Source: an uncultured Cohaesibacter sp.
GTDB lineage: Bacteria; Pseudomonadota; Alphaproteobacteria; Rhizobiales; Cohaesibacteraceae
NCBI RefSeq assembly: GCF_963676485.1
Contig: NZ_OY781114.1
Coordinates: forward strand, 2,327,001 to 2,391,000
Length of the DNA: 64,000 bases
Direction: 5' to 3'
The notes beneath the pieces were generated by a model. That model was not told where the DNA came from, made no database searches, and worked only from the letters and a program-made list of their open reading frames with translations. The position numbers and the translations under genes were made by a program. Shown piece after piece: positions 46,485-54,662 of this stretch. Within the stretch, counting starts at the first letter, position 1. The number at the start of each line of letters is the position of its first letter.

Positions 46485-47964
46485 CGCGACCGGACCTCTT
46501 GCTTCTGTAATAGACGAAGATGCTGGTTGTGATCGACATCACAATAAGCACCAGCAAAATGAGCGTTATGGGAGAATCTGCAAAAATTCCAAACTTTCCG
46601 CCACTTGTCAGCAAGGCCTGACGCACGCTTTGCTCAAAGGGATGCCCGAGAATGAGGCCGATGAGCAGTGGCGGAAGCGGAAAGCCGCTGCGCCGGAAGA
46701 GAAAGCCGAAAAAGCCAGCTCCCAACATGACCCAAACATCAAACAGGTTGTTGTTCACTGAGAAAGCGCCGAACAGTGCCAAAATAGCAATCGCGGGTAG
46801 CAGGTGCCGTGGCTGAATGCGCGTGACATGAATGGCTGCACGGAAAAGAAGAAGGCCAAGGACAACAGTCGGTATGGACGAAAACAGCAGCGCTTCAAAA
46901 ATGGCGTAAACTTCAAGCCCGTTCTTTTCAAAGAGAAACGGACCGGGCGCCAAACCATGCAGCATGAAGGCGCCAAGAATGACAGCCGTGACCGCATCGC
47001 CGGGAATACCAAGCGCCAGCGTGGGAACCAGCGCTCCGCCCGTCACGGCATTGTTGGCAGCCTCGGGTGCGGCGATGCCTTCAGCTGCGCCCTTGCCGAA
47101 GGTTTCCTGTTCTTTGGAGCGTGAGCGCGCAAGACTGTAGCTCATGAAGGCAGGAACGGTGGAGCCGATGCCCGGCAGAATACCAACAAAGGTGCCGATC
47201 ATCGAGGAATAGAGAAGTGTCAGGCGCATGCGCCACATTTCAGCAAAGGACACATGGGAGGAACGCAATTCCGGCATGTCATCGGCACTGACCTCCGGCG
47301 CTCGGTTAAATACCTGCAGAAACACCTCCGACATTGCAAAAAGGCCAATCAGGACCGGAATGAGCTGGAAGCCGGATTCCATGGCGAAGGAATTGAACGT
47401 GAAACGCGGTGTACCACTGATCGGGTCAAGGCCGACAATGCCTGCGCAAACACCAACCAACACCATGATCAAAGCATCAAGCCGGGAACCGCCGCCAAAA
47501 AGCACGATCACCAAAAGTGCAAACAGCATCAACACCGCCATTTCGGCAGGGCCAAAATCAAGCGCCAGCCGCGCCAAAGGTTCGGCAAGTGCCATGAGCA
47601 CAAGGCAACTGAAGATATTGCCGAAGACACTGGCAAAAAGCGCCAGCCGCAGAGCGCGTCCACCTTCGCCGCGCCGCGCCATGGGAAATCCATCCATCGC
47701 CGTCGCCGCCGACGATGGCGTGCCGGGTACATTAAGAAGGACTGCGGAAATCGATCCGCCAAAAATTGCCCCCTGATAGACACCGAGAAGCAATATCATG
47801 GCTGGAACGGGCTGCATTGCAAATGTCACCGGGATAAGCAACGCGATGGCCATAGTCGGGCCCAGCCCAGGAATGGCGCCGATAATTACGCCGGTTGTAA
47901 TGCCGATCAGGGCCGCAGCCACAATCCAGAGATCCAGCAATTGAAGAAATGCATCCCAAAGCAC
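46477..47964 (-). CDS. tctA: Tripartite tricarboxylate transporter large permease (TctA)
   Basis: About 495 residues and 10-12 helices. Two family motifs are visible: 'GAIPGLGPTMAIALLIPVTF' and 'LLNVPGTPSSAATAMDGFPMA'. A GTG at 47964 with a GAGGA site 8 bases upstream gives the usual TctA N-terminus; the frame opens 5 codons earlier at another GTG without a good site. With TctB and the binding protein TctC it forms a sodium- or proton-driven importer for a carboxylate. The enzymes downstream suggest a lactone-forming or hydroxylated acid. Confidence 0.92.
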   Translation of the reverse strand: MLWDAFLQLLDLWIVAAALIGITTGVIIGAIPGLGPTMAIALLIPVTFAMQPVPAMILLLGVYQGAIFGGSISAVLLNVPGTPSSAATAMDGFPMARRGEGGRALRLALFASVFGNIFSCLVLMALAEPLARLALDFGPAEMAVLMLFALLVIVLFGGGSRLDALIMVLVGVCAGIVGLDPISGTPRFTFNSFAMESGFQLIPVLIGLFAMSEVFLQVFNRAPEVSADDMPELRSSHVSFAEMWRMRLTLLYSSMIGTFVGILPGIGSTVPAFMSYSLARSRSKEQETFGKGAAEGIAAPEAANNAVTGGALVPTLALGIPGDAVTAVILGAFMLHGLAPGPFLFEKNGLEVYAIFEALLFSSIPTVVLGLLLFRAAIHVTRIQPRHLLPAIAILALFGAFSVNNNLFDVWVMLGAGFFGFLFRRSGFPLPPLLIGLILGHPFEQSVRQALLTSGGKFGIFADSPITLILLVLIVMSITTSIFVYYRSKRSGRDG

Positions 47965-47999
47965 TGCGGAAGTCCTCACACTAAAATTATGTTAATTCA

Positions 48000-48464
48000 T
48001 CAAGGAAGGGGAACGCCAATTCCGTAACGCCCGCCATAATAGACGGTAATGGCGATAACCAAAGGCAGCCCCAAGACGAGCAGCGCTCGCCGCTCACCCA
48101 GCGCCAGCGTGGCAACAATGCCCAAGAAGATAGCGCCGGGAAGAAAACCAAAATGCGGCATTGACCAAAGCGCCATAACCGCAGCCAGCAGCACGATAAA
48201 CACCTGACCATAGCGACGGGCAGGGCCGATCGGGGTTTCCTGTTCTCCGAAATTCAGGATCAGCCTCAAGGCAGAGATTGCCGCCAGCAACCAGAGCACG
48301 ACCACGGGAACGGTGCGTGCATCCGGCCACTGATCGCCAAAGCTAAAAATCTGAATTTCAGAATCCGCGATCCAGATTCCGACAAGCGAACTGACCAGCA
48401 ATAGAATGCTGGTCAGAGCTGGCATAGTCAGTTGAAAATGCTTTGTTTTCGAGGTCATTGCCAT
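48000..48464 (-). CDS. tctB: Tripartite tricarboxylate transporter small permease (TctB)
   Basis: 154 residues with four predicted helices, the size and layout of TctB, a poorly conserved family; the call depends partly on position between tctC and tctA. It starts 4 bases after the tctC stop. An in-frame ATG two codons later is an alternative start. It stabilises the TctA complex in the inner membrane. Confidence 0.85.
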   Translation of the reverse strand: MAMTSKTKHFQLTMPALTSILLLVSSLVGIWIADSEIQIFSFGDQWPDARTVPVVVLWLLAAISALRLILNFGEQETPIGPARRYGQVFIVLLAAVMALWSMPHFGFLPGAIFLGIVATLALGERRALLVLGLPLVIAITVYYGGRYGIGVPLP

Positions 48465-48468
48465 TCAC

Positions 48469-49422
48469 TTACTTGCTGATTTCTTTGGCAATTTCCTGAT
48501 AGGCGTGGAAATTCTCCGAGATCGTCTTTTTCAGCTCTGCGCCCGACATGATACGGACCGGTTGGCCGAGCTTGGTCATGAATTTTTTGAATTCATCGGA
48601 GCTTGCAGCTTTCGTGAACGCCGTTTCCAGCTTGCTGATGATCGCAGGGTCGGTTCCAGCAGGAGCCAGAATGCCGACAATCGAGGGGAACTCGGCTTTA
48701 TAGCCAAGGTCTTTCAAGGTCGGTGCATCGGGGAATTCGGGATCTCGTGAGCCATCGAGCACGCCAAGCAGGCGAAGCTGCCCGTCCTGGACGAGATCAC
48801 GATAGGCTGGAACAAGCGCGATGTCGACATGACCGCCAAGAACTGCCGCAGTGGCTGCCGAGGCCCCATTGAAAGGCACATGTTGCAAAGCGCCACCCGA
48901 CTGTTTGGCAACGGAGGTGAAGGCCAGATGAGCACCACCAAGCGCACCTGCCGTGCCGAAGCTGAGGCTTGTGCCGGATTTTGCCGCCTCAATCATGTCT
49001 TCAAATGTCTTGTAGGGCGAATCCGCCTTCACAAGCACACCATGATAGGGGCCGGAATAGTTGAGAACAGGCTCAAAATCTTTGAGTGGATCATAACCGA
49101 CCGGGCGCAGAGCTGGTGTTACAAAAGAGGGCGATGAAGTCGCAGCGATCAATGTGTACCCATCAGCATCAGCCGCCGCGACGGCGCGCATGGCGTTTGC
49201 ACCGCTGCCACCTGGCATATTTTCAACAACGATCGGCTGGCCAAGAAGCTTTTCTGTTTGCGAGGCAAGCTGCCGCGCCGATGTGTCGGTCGTACCACCA
49301 GCGCCATAGGGAATGATGATTTTAACTGCATGGTCTGGATAATTATCCGCAGCCTGAGCGACAAACGGTGTGAGCAGCATACCTGCAGCAAGCACAAGAC
49401 CAAAACGACGTGTGATTTTCAT
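48469..49422 (-). CDS. tctC: Tripartite tricarboxylate transporter binding protein (TctC/Bug family)
   Basis: 317 residues. Sec signal peptide with cleavage near residue 24 (AQA). The Bug fingerprint is complete: 'YPDHAVKIIIPYGAGGTTD', 'VVENMPGGSGANAMRAVAAADADGYTLI' and 'VPFNGASAATAAVLGGHVD'. It binds a carboxylate in the periplasm and is the first gene of the operon. A 9-bp inverted repeat 120-142 bases upstream could be an operator. IS6 debris separates it from the divergent LysR gene that would be its natural regulator. Confidence 0.93.
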   Translation of the reverse strand: MKITRRFGLVLAAGMLLTPFVAQAADNYPDHAVKIIIPYGAGGTTDTSARQLASQTEKLLGQPIVVENMPGGSGANAMRAVAAADADGYTLIAATSSPSFVTPALRPVGYDPLKDFEPVLNYSGPYHGVLVKADSPYKTFEDMIEAAKSGTSLSFGTAGALGGAHLAFTSVAKQSGGALQHVPFNGASAATAAVLGGHVDIALVPAYRDLVQDGQLRLLGVLDGSRDPEFPDAPTLKDLGYKAEFPSIVGILAPAGTDPAIISKLETAFTKAASSDEFKKFMTKLGQPVRIMSGAELKKTISENFHAYQEIAKEISK

Positions 49423-49541
49423 ATTTTTCCTCCACTAGGGAACTGCTCTGGAAAAAGTCCGACACCCTTATCAAGTATCAGACAACAGAACAGTCAAAAC
49501 CCAAAATTGACACATCGGAACGGGCAGTTTGCATAGCCGTT

Positions 49542-49564
49542 GGTTCAACTCAAAAAGTTGAACC
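49542..49564. promoter_or_regulatory. Palindromic operator candidate upstream of tctC
   Basis: Perfect inverted repeat GGTTCAACT and AGTTGAACC with a 5-base spacer (CAAAA). TTCA-N7-TGAA-like dyads are common LysR-family targets. It lies 120-142 bases upstream of tctC with no T-run, so an operator is more likely than a terminator. The LysR gene at 50388 is the candidate binder. Confidence 0.5.
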
Positions 49565-49739
49565 GCTATGACCGACCATTCCATGATGTCATCCTCCAGT
49601 GCCGATATTACCTACAGCTACATTCAACAAAAAAGCGCGTATTTCTTAACATTAGAATTAGAATAACTGCATCAGCGAAGGCCAGCTTCGTCCGTACGAA
49701 ACAAAGAAGGGTAAGGCAGAAGGCATTTTGGCGGGTTTA

Positions 49740-50205
49740 TAGTAGAGCTCCCGCAATCGGCTCTGGGCAAATCCCAAAGGCCTGTTCGTCAATCCGAGCT
49801 TCATCTAGCGGTGGACCGTGTCCTTCTTCACCTCAGCGAGAGCAACCCCGTAAGGTGCGGTTCTGTCAGCGTTGAGGATCGCGGGTTTCTGCCATTTTTA
49901 ACGCGTTTCAGTGTCTTGGTGAGAAACGCTTCGCTGCTTTCACATTTCTCGTTATCGAGAGGAAGTCTGTATTCCGATGTATGGTTCGTCGACCCGCCAA
50001 CTGGACGATCGAGGTGAGTGCCATTGTCAGCGCAGCCGCCGTTCGATTTCAGGGGCATATTTCTGAACACGGTGGTAGATCGCTGAGTGATCCTTGGGCA
50101 CGCCGCGTTCTGTCATCAGTTGCTCAAGATCCCAATAGCTTATGCCGTACCGGCAATAACTCCAGATTGCCCACAAGACCACATTACCCTGAAAATGGCG
50201 CTACT
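49740..50205 (-). pseudogene. Degenerate IS6-family transposase
   Basis: Reading the minus strand from about 50205, one frame gives 'FQGNVVLWAIWSYCRYGISY' and 'DLEQLMTERGVPKDHSAIYHRVQKYAPEIERRLR' before a stop; this is the N-terminal helix-turn-helix part of IS6 transposases. After the stop, 'SWRVDEPYI' (start of the DDE catalytic domain), then in another frame 'AFLTKTLKRVKNGRNPRSSTLT', and near 49745-49795 'QAFGICPEPIAGALL', matching the C-terminal end. Several frameshifts, stops and an internal deletion make it non-functional. An IS6-type terminal repeat lies just upstream at 50272-50287. Confidence 0.75.
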
Positions 50206-50271
50206 TTACTTGAAGTCACTATGCATTCTCCTGTCTTACTGAAAATGTCAGCCTGAAGCAGATGCTATAAC

Positions 50272-50287
50272 TTTTTGCAACAGAGCC
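50272..50287 (-). mobile_element. IS6-type terminal inverted repeat, copy 1
   Basis: TTTTTGCAACAGAGCC on the plus strand, read as GGCTCTGTTGCAAAAA on the minus strand, the terminal sequence of IS6100-like elements. The transposase debris lies on its left side in the expected orientation. The identical 16-mer recurs at 61828-61843 in the same orientation. Confidence 0.75.
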
Positions 50288-50387
50288 ACTCTTGTTGCAT
50301 TCTTAAGGCAATTGGATTGATCCTTGTGGTCAAACCGGCTGTAAGGCTTGGCGTGTTTCTTGTTGACCGCGGATTGGAGCGAACTTT

Positions 50388-51308
50388 GTGGCGAGCAAAA
50401 TAATTGATCTTCGTTTGATAACCTACTTTCTTCGAACGGCTGAGCTGGGCAACATCACCAAAGCAGCAAGTTCGCTCAATGTTGCTCAACCCACCTTGTC
50501 AAAGGCCATTCAGCAGCTTGAATATCAGTTGCGAGCGCCGCTGTTCAATCGAACGGCACAAGGCGTTGAAGTTACTCCGGTTGGCGAACGCTTGCTCCGC
50601 CACGCAAGATTGGTGTCGGCGCAAGTGACTGATGCGATCGAAGAGGTCGAGGCCATGCGGGATGGATCCGCCGGGCAGGTGCGTGTCGGTGCCGGGCCTT
50701 CCTGGGTGCGTCGCAAGTTGCCTCTTGCCGTGTCGATAGCGCTTAAGGAACGGCCCGGTATTCATATTTCTATTACCAGTGGTTTTGACGAGGGCTTGCT
50801 AGCAGGGTTGGAGGATGGCGCCCTTGATTTTGTTGTGGCCGAGAAACCGCTCTCGGGAGGAGAGCAGAAACATGCCTTCGAGTTTCTGACCGATGATGCG
50901 TTGATTGTTATGGGGCGACCGGATCACCCTTTGGCGAAACGAAGCAGTATTTCTCCCTGCGAGGCGTTGGCGGCAGACTGGGCGCTACCACCCCAGCATT
51001 CGCTTGCTCGCCGAAAGCTGGATGGCCGCATCATCAGTTTGGGGGAAACGCCTCCAGAGCCCATTCTGGTGACCAACTCCCAATCATTTTTGCTTAGCTT
51101 CGTCTTGAAACATGATGTGTTGCTCTACACGACCCGTTCGGTGACACGTATTCCTGAAGGCCGCGATCTGGTTGAGATCGACGTTCCTGAACTTGCGTCC
51201 TCGCGCGCGGCTGGATTGATTTATCGTCACCCGAAATTGTTGACACCTGCAGCACAGTTCCTCGCGGAGAAAATCAAGCAAGTCTGTCAGGACGATCCCA
51301 TTAATTGA
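50388..51308 (+). CDS. LysR family transcriptional regulator
   Basis: 306 residues. N-terminal winged helix-turn-helix ('RLITYFLRTAELGNITKAASSLNVAQPTLSKAIQQLEYQLRAPLFNR', about 8-55) and a two-lobed effector domain from about residue 90. It starts with GTG, with a TGGAG site about 10 bases upstream. It is divergent from the tctCBA operon, with IS6 debris between them, and is 248 bases before the sulfatase operon on the same strand; either could be its target. LysR genes usually sit next to and divergent from their targets, favouring tctCBA. Binds a small acid effector in most relatives. Confidence 0.9.
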   Translation: MASKIIDLRLITYFLRTAELGNITKAASSLNVAQPTLSKAIQQLEYQLRAPLFNRTAQGVEVTPVGERLLRHARLVSAQVTDAIEEVEAMRDGSAGQVRVGAGPSWVRRKLPLAVSIALKERPGIHISITSGFDEGLLAGLEDGALDFVVAEKPLSGGEQKHAFEFLTDDALIVMGRPDHPLAKRSSISPCEALAADWALPPQHSLARRKLDGRIISLGETPPEPILVTNSQSFLLSFVLKHDVLLYTTRSVTRIPEGRDLVEIDVPELASSRAAGLIYRHPKLLTPAAQFLAEKIKQVCQDDPIN

Positions 51309-51556
51309 TCACTTGGCAATTTGAGAATTTGTCCTGCGTTGATCGCAGTCGACATGTTCTGGACGGGCATGTCATTAAAATTATTGCCTTTTTGGTTTTG
51401 CGACCGGAAGTGGTAGCGCTGTGCGTGCTCGGGCATAGCTATTGGCTATGAAGAACATAATTTTTATCATTTCAGGAATGGCAAAGTGGGTGGCATAGTC
51501 GTTTTGTAGTCCGACGGGCGGAGGAGGCTTGATTTGGACGCAATGGGAGGAAATCT

Positions 51557-52891
51557 ATGATCAAGAGGCATCTGAATGCCGCCGGTCTGTTGACCGGCAC
51601 AGCGCTTTCGTTTGTTTTGGCGGGCTCAGCCATGGCAGCGGAAACACCAATCACGATTGTCATCAATCAGTCGCCGTGGTTCCCCGGATTCCAGTCGGTC
51701 GTCGAGCTGTATGAAGAGACCACAGGCAACACAGTTGATCTCGACGTTAACCCTTTCGCGGGATCTCTGGAGAAGCAGCGGACAGCAGTCAGAACGGACC
51801 AGAGTCCATTTGATTTGCTGATCATGAATGCAGGCTTTTTTGTCGAATTCTACAAGGGCGGGTTCCTCGATCCCCTGACCGATATCAATCCGGACTTCAA
51901 GCTTTCGGCGGACATCTATGACTTTGATGAGTCTGTTTGCTGGGATGCGACCTCTATGAGCGTGACTTGCGGCGGGGATGGCAAACTGTTGAGTGTTCCG
52001 GTAAACCCGAACATTCTGATTCTGCACTATCGATCCGATCTATATGAGGAAAAAGGCCTGAAAGTCCCCCAAAACTGGGATGAACTGATGGCCAATGCCA
52101 AGGTCCTCAACGACCCGCCAAGGATGTATGGGATTAGCCAGCGTGGCCAACGCGGCGCCTTTGACGTCACTTACGATGTCTTTCCCTATATTTGGTCCTT
52201 TGGTGGTGGCATCTTCAAGGATCAAAAAGCGGGTGACTTCACCATCACGATCAACAGCCCTGAAACCCTTGCGGGGATGGAAACCTATATCAAGTTGGCT
52301 CGAGAGGTCGGCCATCCTTCAACTGCAGGTCAGACTCAAACCAACGTCATACAGAATATGGCAACGGGAAAAGCCGGGCATATCATGTCGGTCCTGTCTC
52401 CGGGGCTGTTTGACGATCCGAACCAGTCGGCGGTCGTTAACAAGGTGAATTACGCGCCAACGCTTGCCTCCAAGGACCATGAAGCAGCGACGCCGCTGGG
52501 CCACTGGCTGGCAGGTGTGCCAAAGAATGTGCCGGATGACCATAAGAAAGCCGCTCTGGCATTCCTGAACTGGTTCCAGAGTCAGGAAGCACAAGAGGCT
52601 TATGCCCGTGCGGGCTCAGCTCCCGTCAGCCGAGCCGTGCTTGAAGGGCCAATGTCCGAAACACAGGAGTTCCGCTGGATGAAGGCTATGGCCAAGGCCA
52701 TTCCGACAGCCAAGCTGACTTTCCTTATTCCGGAATCGAGTCAGGTTCTGGCTGTTACGGAATTGCGGCTGAATGAAGCGATCGGTGGGCAAATGGAGCT
52801 CAAGGATGCGCTGAATACCGCAGCGAAGGAAATCGCCGAGATCATGTCCAATGCGGGCTATGACGCGCCAACCCTGACCGATCTCGAGTAG
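51557..52891 (+). CDS. ABC sugar importer binding protein of the sulfatase locus
   Basis: 444 residues. Sec signal peptide with cleavage after about residue 27-28 (AMA). The mature protein is a family 1 solute-binding protein ('VVELYEETTGNTVDLDVNPFAGSLEKQRTAV', 'PFDLLIMNAGFFVEFYKGGFLDPLTD', 'AALAFLNWFQSQEAQEAYA'). Two Cys residues about 11 apart ('ESVCWDATSMSVTCGG') could form a disulfide. First gene of an operon with two permeases, a sulfatase, a DUF4432 protein, an ATPase and a sulfatase maturase, so the ligand is probably a sulfated mono- or oligosaccharide. A hairpin follows the stop codon. The AGGAGGAAA-like site (GGGAGGAAATCT) before the ATG is strong. Confidence 0.9.
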   Translation: MIKRHLNAAGLLTGTALSFVLAGSAMAAETPITIVINQSPWFPGFQSVVELYEETTGNTVDLDVNPFAGSLEKQRTAVRTDQSPFDLLIMNAGFFVEFYKGGFLDPLTDINPDFKLSADIYDFDESVCWDATSMSVTCGGDGKLLSVPVNPNILILHYRSDLYEEKGLKVPQNWDELMANAKVLNDPPRMYGISQRGQRGAFDVTYDVFPYIWSFGGGIFKDQKAGDFTITINSPETLAGMETYIKLAREVGHPSTAGQTQTNVIQNMATGKAGHIMSVLSPGLFDDPNQSAVVNKVNYAPTLASKDHEAATPLGHWLAGVPKNVPDDHKKAALAFLNWFQSQEAQEAYARAGSAPVSRAVLEGPMSETQEFRWMKAMAKAIPTAKLTFLIPESSQVLAVTELRLNEAIGGQMELKDALNTAAKEIAEIMSNAGYDAPTLTDLE

Positions 52892-52901
52892 TTCTCCCAT
52901 G

Positions 52902-52927
52902 GCTGTCCCGCCTCTCTGCGGGGCAGC
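52902..52927 (+). repeat. 10-bp stem hairpin after the binding-protein gene
   Basis: Arms GCTGTCCCGC and GCGGGGCAGC pair fully if one G-U is allowed, with a 6-base loop, starting 10 bases after the binding-protein stop. No T-run. It separates the binding-protein message from the permease message, as at three other loci in the window. Confidence 0.6.
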
Positions 52928-52950
52928 TCTCAAAAGCATGGAAAATCTTC

Positions 52951-53826
52951 ATGAAAACGGATCGCTTTTGGCGCTACGCCACATTAGCACCCGCAGTTCT
53001 GCTCTTTCTCCTTCTGACGATCCTTCCGCTTTTCAATCTGTTGGCTTTGAGTTTCAACGATATTGAATGGGTGAATCGTGAGGCCGTCTGGGAATGGGTC
53101 GGTTTGCGCAACTATGTTCGACTCTTCTCCGATACGTTATTCCGTGCGGGGATCATCAACACCATTCTGTTTGCTGTGGTTGCTGTTGCCTTCCAGATGG
53201 TGCTCGGCTTCTGGCTGGCGTTGCTGACCAGCCGTGTCACAAGACTGAAAATCTTCTATCGAACCGTCTTCATCTTGCCCATTCTGGTGCCCGGCATCAT
53301 CATCGGGGCAATCTGGAAGCTGATGTATTCCTACGATTTTGGCGTCCTCAATCAGGCTATCCTGTGGTTTGGCGGCAATCCGGTCGACTGGCTTGGCAAC
53401 CCCAATCTTGCCTTGATGAGTGTCATCATTGTCGACGTTTGGCACTGGACACCCTTCTGCTTCCTTTTGATGCTCGCCAGCCTTGAAAGCCTGCCGCAGG
53501 ACATTTTTGAAGCCGCCGAGGTTGATGGTGCCCGCAACTGGCAGGTTCTGCGCTTTCTCATTCTGCCGCTCATGATGCCCGCGATTATCGTCACCTTCAT
53601 CTTCCGAATGATCCTTGCCTTCAAGGTTTTCGATGAGGTCTACCTGCTGACGGGTGGCGGCCCCGGCACCTCGACAGAGGTCATTTCCTTCACGATCTAT
53701 CGACGTTTCTTTACGGAAGATCAGGCCGGGTATGGATCTGCCATGTCGCTTGCGACCATCATCGTTATTGCGTCCATGATCATCGCGGCCTCTCGTTTTG
53801 CTGCCCGAAAGGAGCCTAACGCATGA
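52951..53826 (+). CDS. ABC sugar importer permease, MalF/UgpA type
   Basis: 291 residues, six helices, EAA loop 'FEAAEVDGARNWQVLRFLILPLMMPA'. The N-terminus 'FWRYATLAPAVLLFLLLTILPLFNLLALSF' is typical of UgpA-like carbohydrate permeases. It pairs with the next gene, which overlaps it by 4 bases (ATGA), to form the channel through which the sugar reaches the cytoplasm. Confidence 0.92.
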   Translation: MKTDRFWRYATLAPAVLLFLLLTILPLFNLLALSFNDIEWVNREAVWEWVGLRNYVRLFSDTLFRAGIINTILFAVVAVAFQMVLGFWLALLTSRVTRLKIFYRTVFILPILVPGIIIGAIWKLMYSYDFGVLNQAILWFGGNPVDWLGNPNLALMSVIIVDVWHWTPFCFLLMLASLESLPQDIFEAAEVDGARNWQVLRFLILPLMMPAIIVTFIFRMILAFKVFDEVYLLTGGGPGTSTEVISFTIYRRFFTEDQAGYGSAMSLATIIVIASMIIAASRFAARKEPNA

Positions 53827-54653
53827 TCAATCTCACCAAATTCGGGCCCTTGGCGCGCCATGTGATGCTGTTTGGCTTTGCCATGATCGTGCTGTTTCCA
53901 TTCGCATGGATCATCATGGCCAGCTTCAAGACCCAGATTGCCTTGTTGATGGGGCAATGGAGCTTTTCGCCGACCCTTTACTCGTATGACTCGGTGATGA
54001 ATGGCAAGACATCCGACTTTCTCACCAATTTCAAGAATTCCTCGATTATCGCCATCAGCTCGACAATCATCGTGCTGACGGTCGCCACGTTGGCGGCCTT
54101 TTCCCTCTATCGGTTGCGATGGGCAGGCTGGGTCTTGCGCTTGCTTCTGGCTTGGTCCGTCATCTTTCATATGGTGCCGCCCATCACACTTGCCGGAGCC
54201 TGGTACACGATGTTCCGTTTTATCGGTCTCGATAATACCTACACCGGCATCATCCTCGCTCACACGACCATCAATCTGCCGATGGCTCTGTGGATGATGG
54301 GTGTTTTCATTCGGGACGTACCGAAAGAGCTGGTCGAAGCGGCCAAGATTGACGGCGCCAGAACGCCTCAGATCCTTCGTTCCGTCGTTGTGCCTATCGT
54401 CCGGCCCGGATTGGCTGCCACTGGTATCCTGTGCTTCATCTTCTCGTGGAACGAGTTCCCAGTCACTCTGACCTTGTCGCAACGGGCAACGGCGACAGTG
54501 CCGCTTGGCATCGGCAAATATGCGCAGGAAAACACCATCGCCTTCACTGAAATGGCAGCAGCCTCGGCGCTGTCCATCATACCAGCCTTCATACTGCTGA
54601 TCTTTGCCCAGCGCTTCATCGTGCGTGGGTTAACATCCGGCGCAGTCAAATAG
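53823..54653 (+). CDS. ABC sugar importer permease, MalG/UgpE type
   Basis: 276 residues, six helices, EAA loop 'VEAAKIDGARTPQILRSVVVPIVRPG', with the conserved 'FKT' after the first helix and 'INLPMALWMM' in the middle. Second transmembrane subunit of the importer. The stop is 9 bases before the sulfatase gene, so the transporter and the enzyme are made from one transcript. Confidence 0.92.
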   Translation: MINLTKFGPLARHVMLFGFAMIVLFPFAWIIMASFKTQIALLMGQWSFSPTLYSYDSVMNGKTSDFLTNFKNSSIIAISSTIIVLTVATLAAFSLYRLRWAGWVLRLLLAWSVIFHMVPPITLAGAWYTMFRFIGLDNTYTGIILAHTTINLPMALWMMGVFIRDVPKELVEAAKIDGARTPQILRSVVVPIVRPGLAATGILCFIFSWNEFPVTLTLSQRATATVPLGIGKYAQENTIAFTEMAAASALSIIPAFILLIFAQRFIVRGLTSGAVK

Positions 54654-54662
54654 GAGTCCCGC

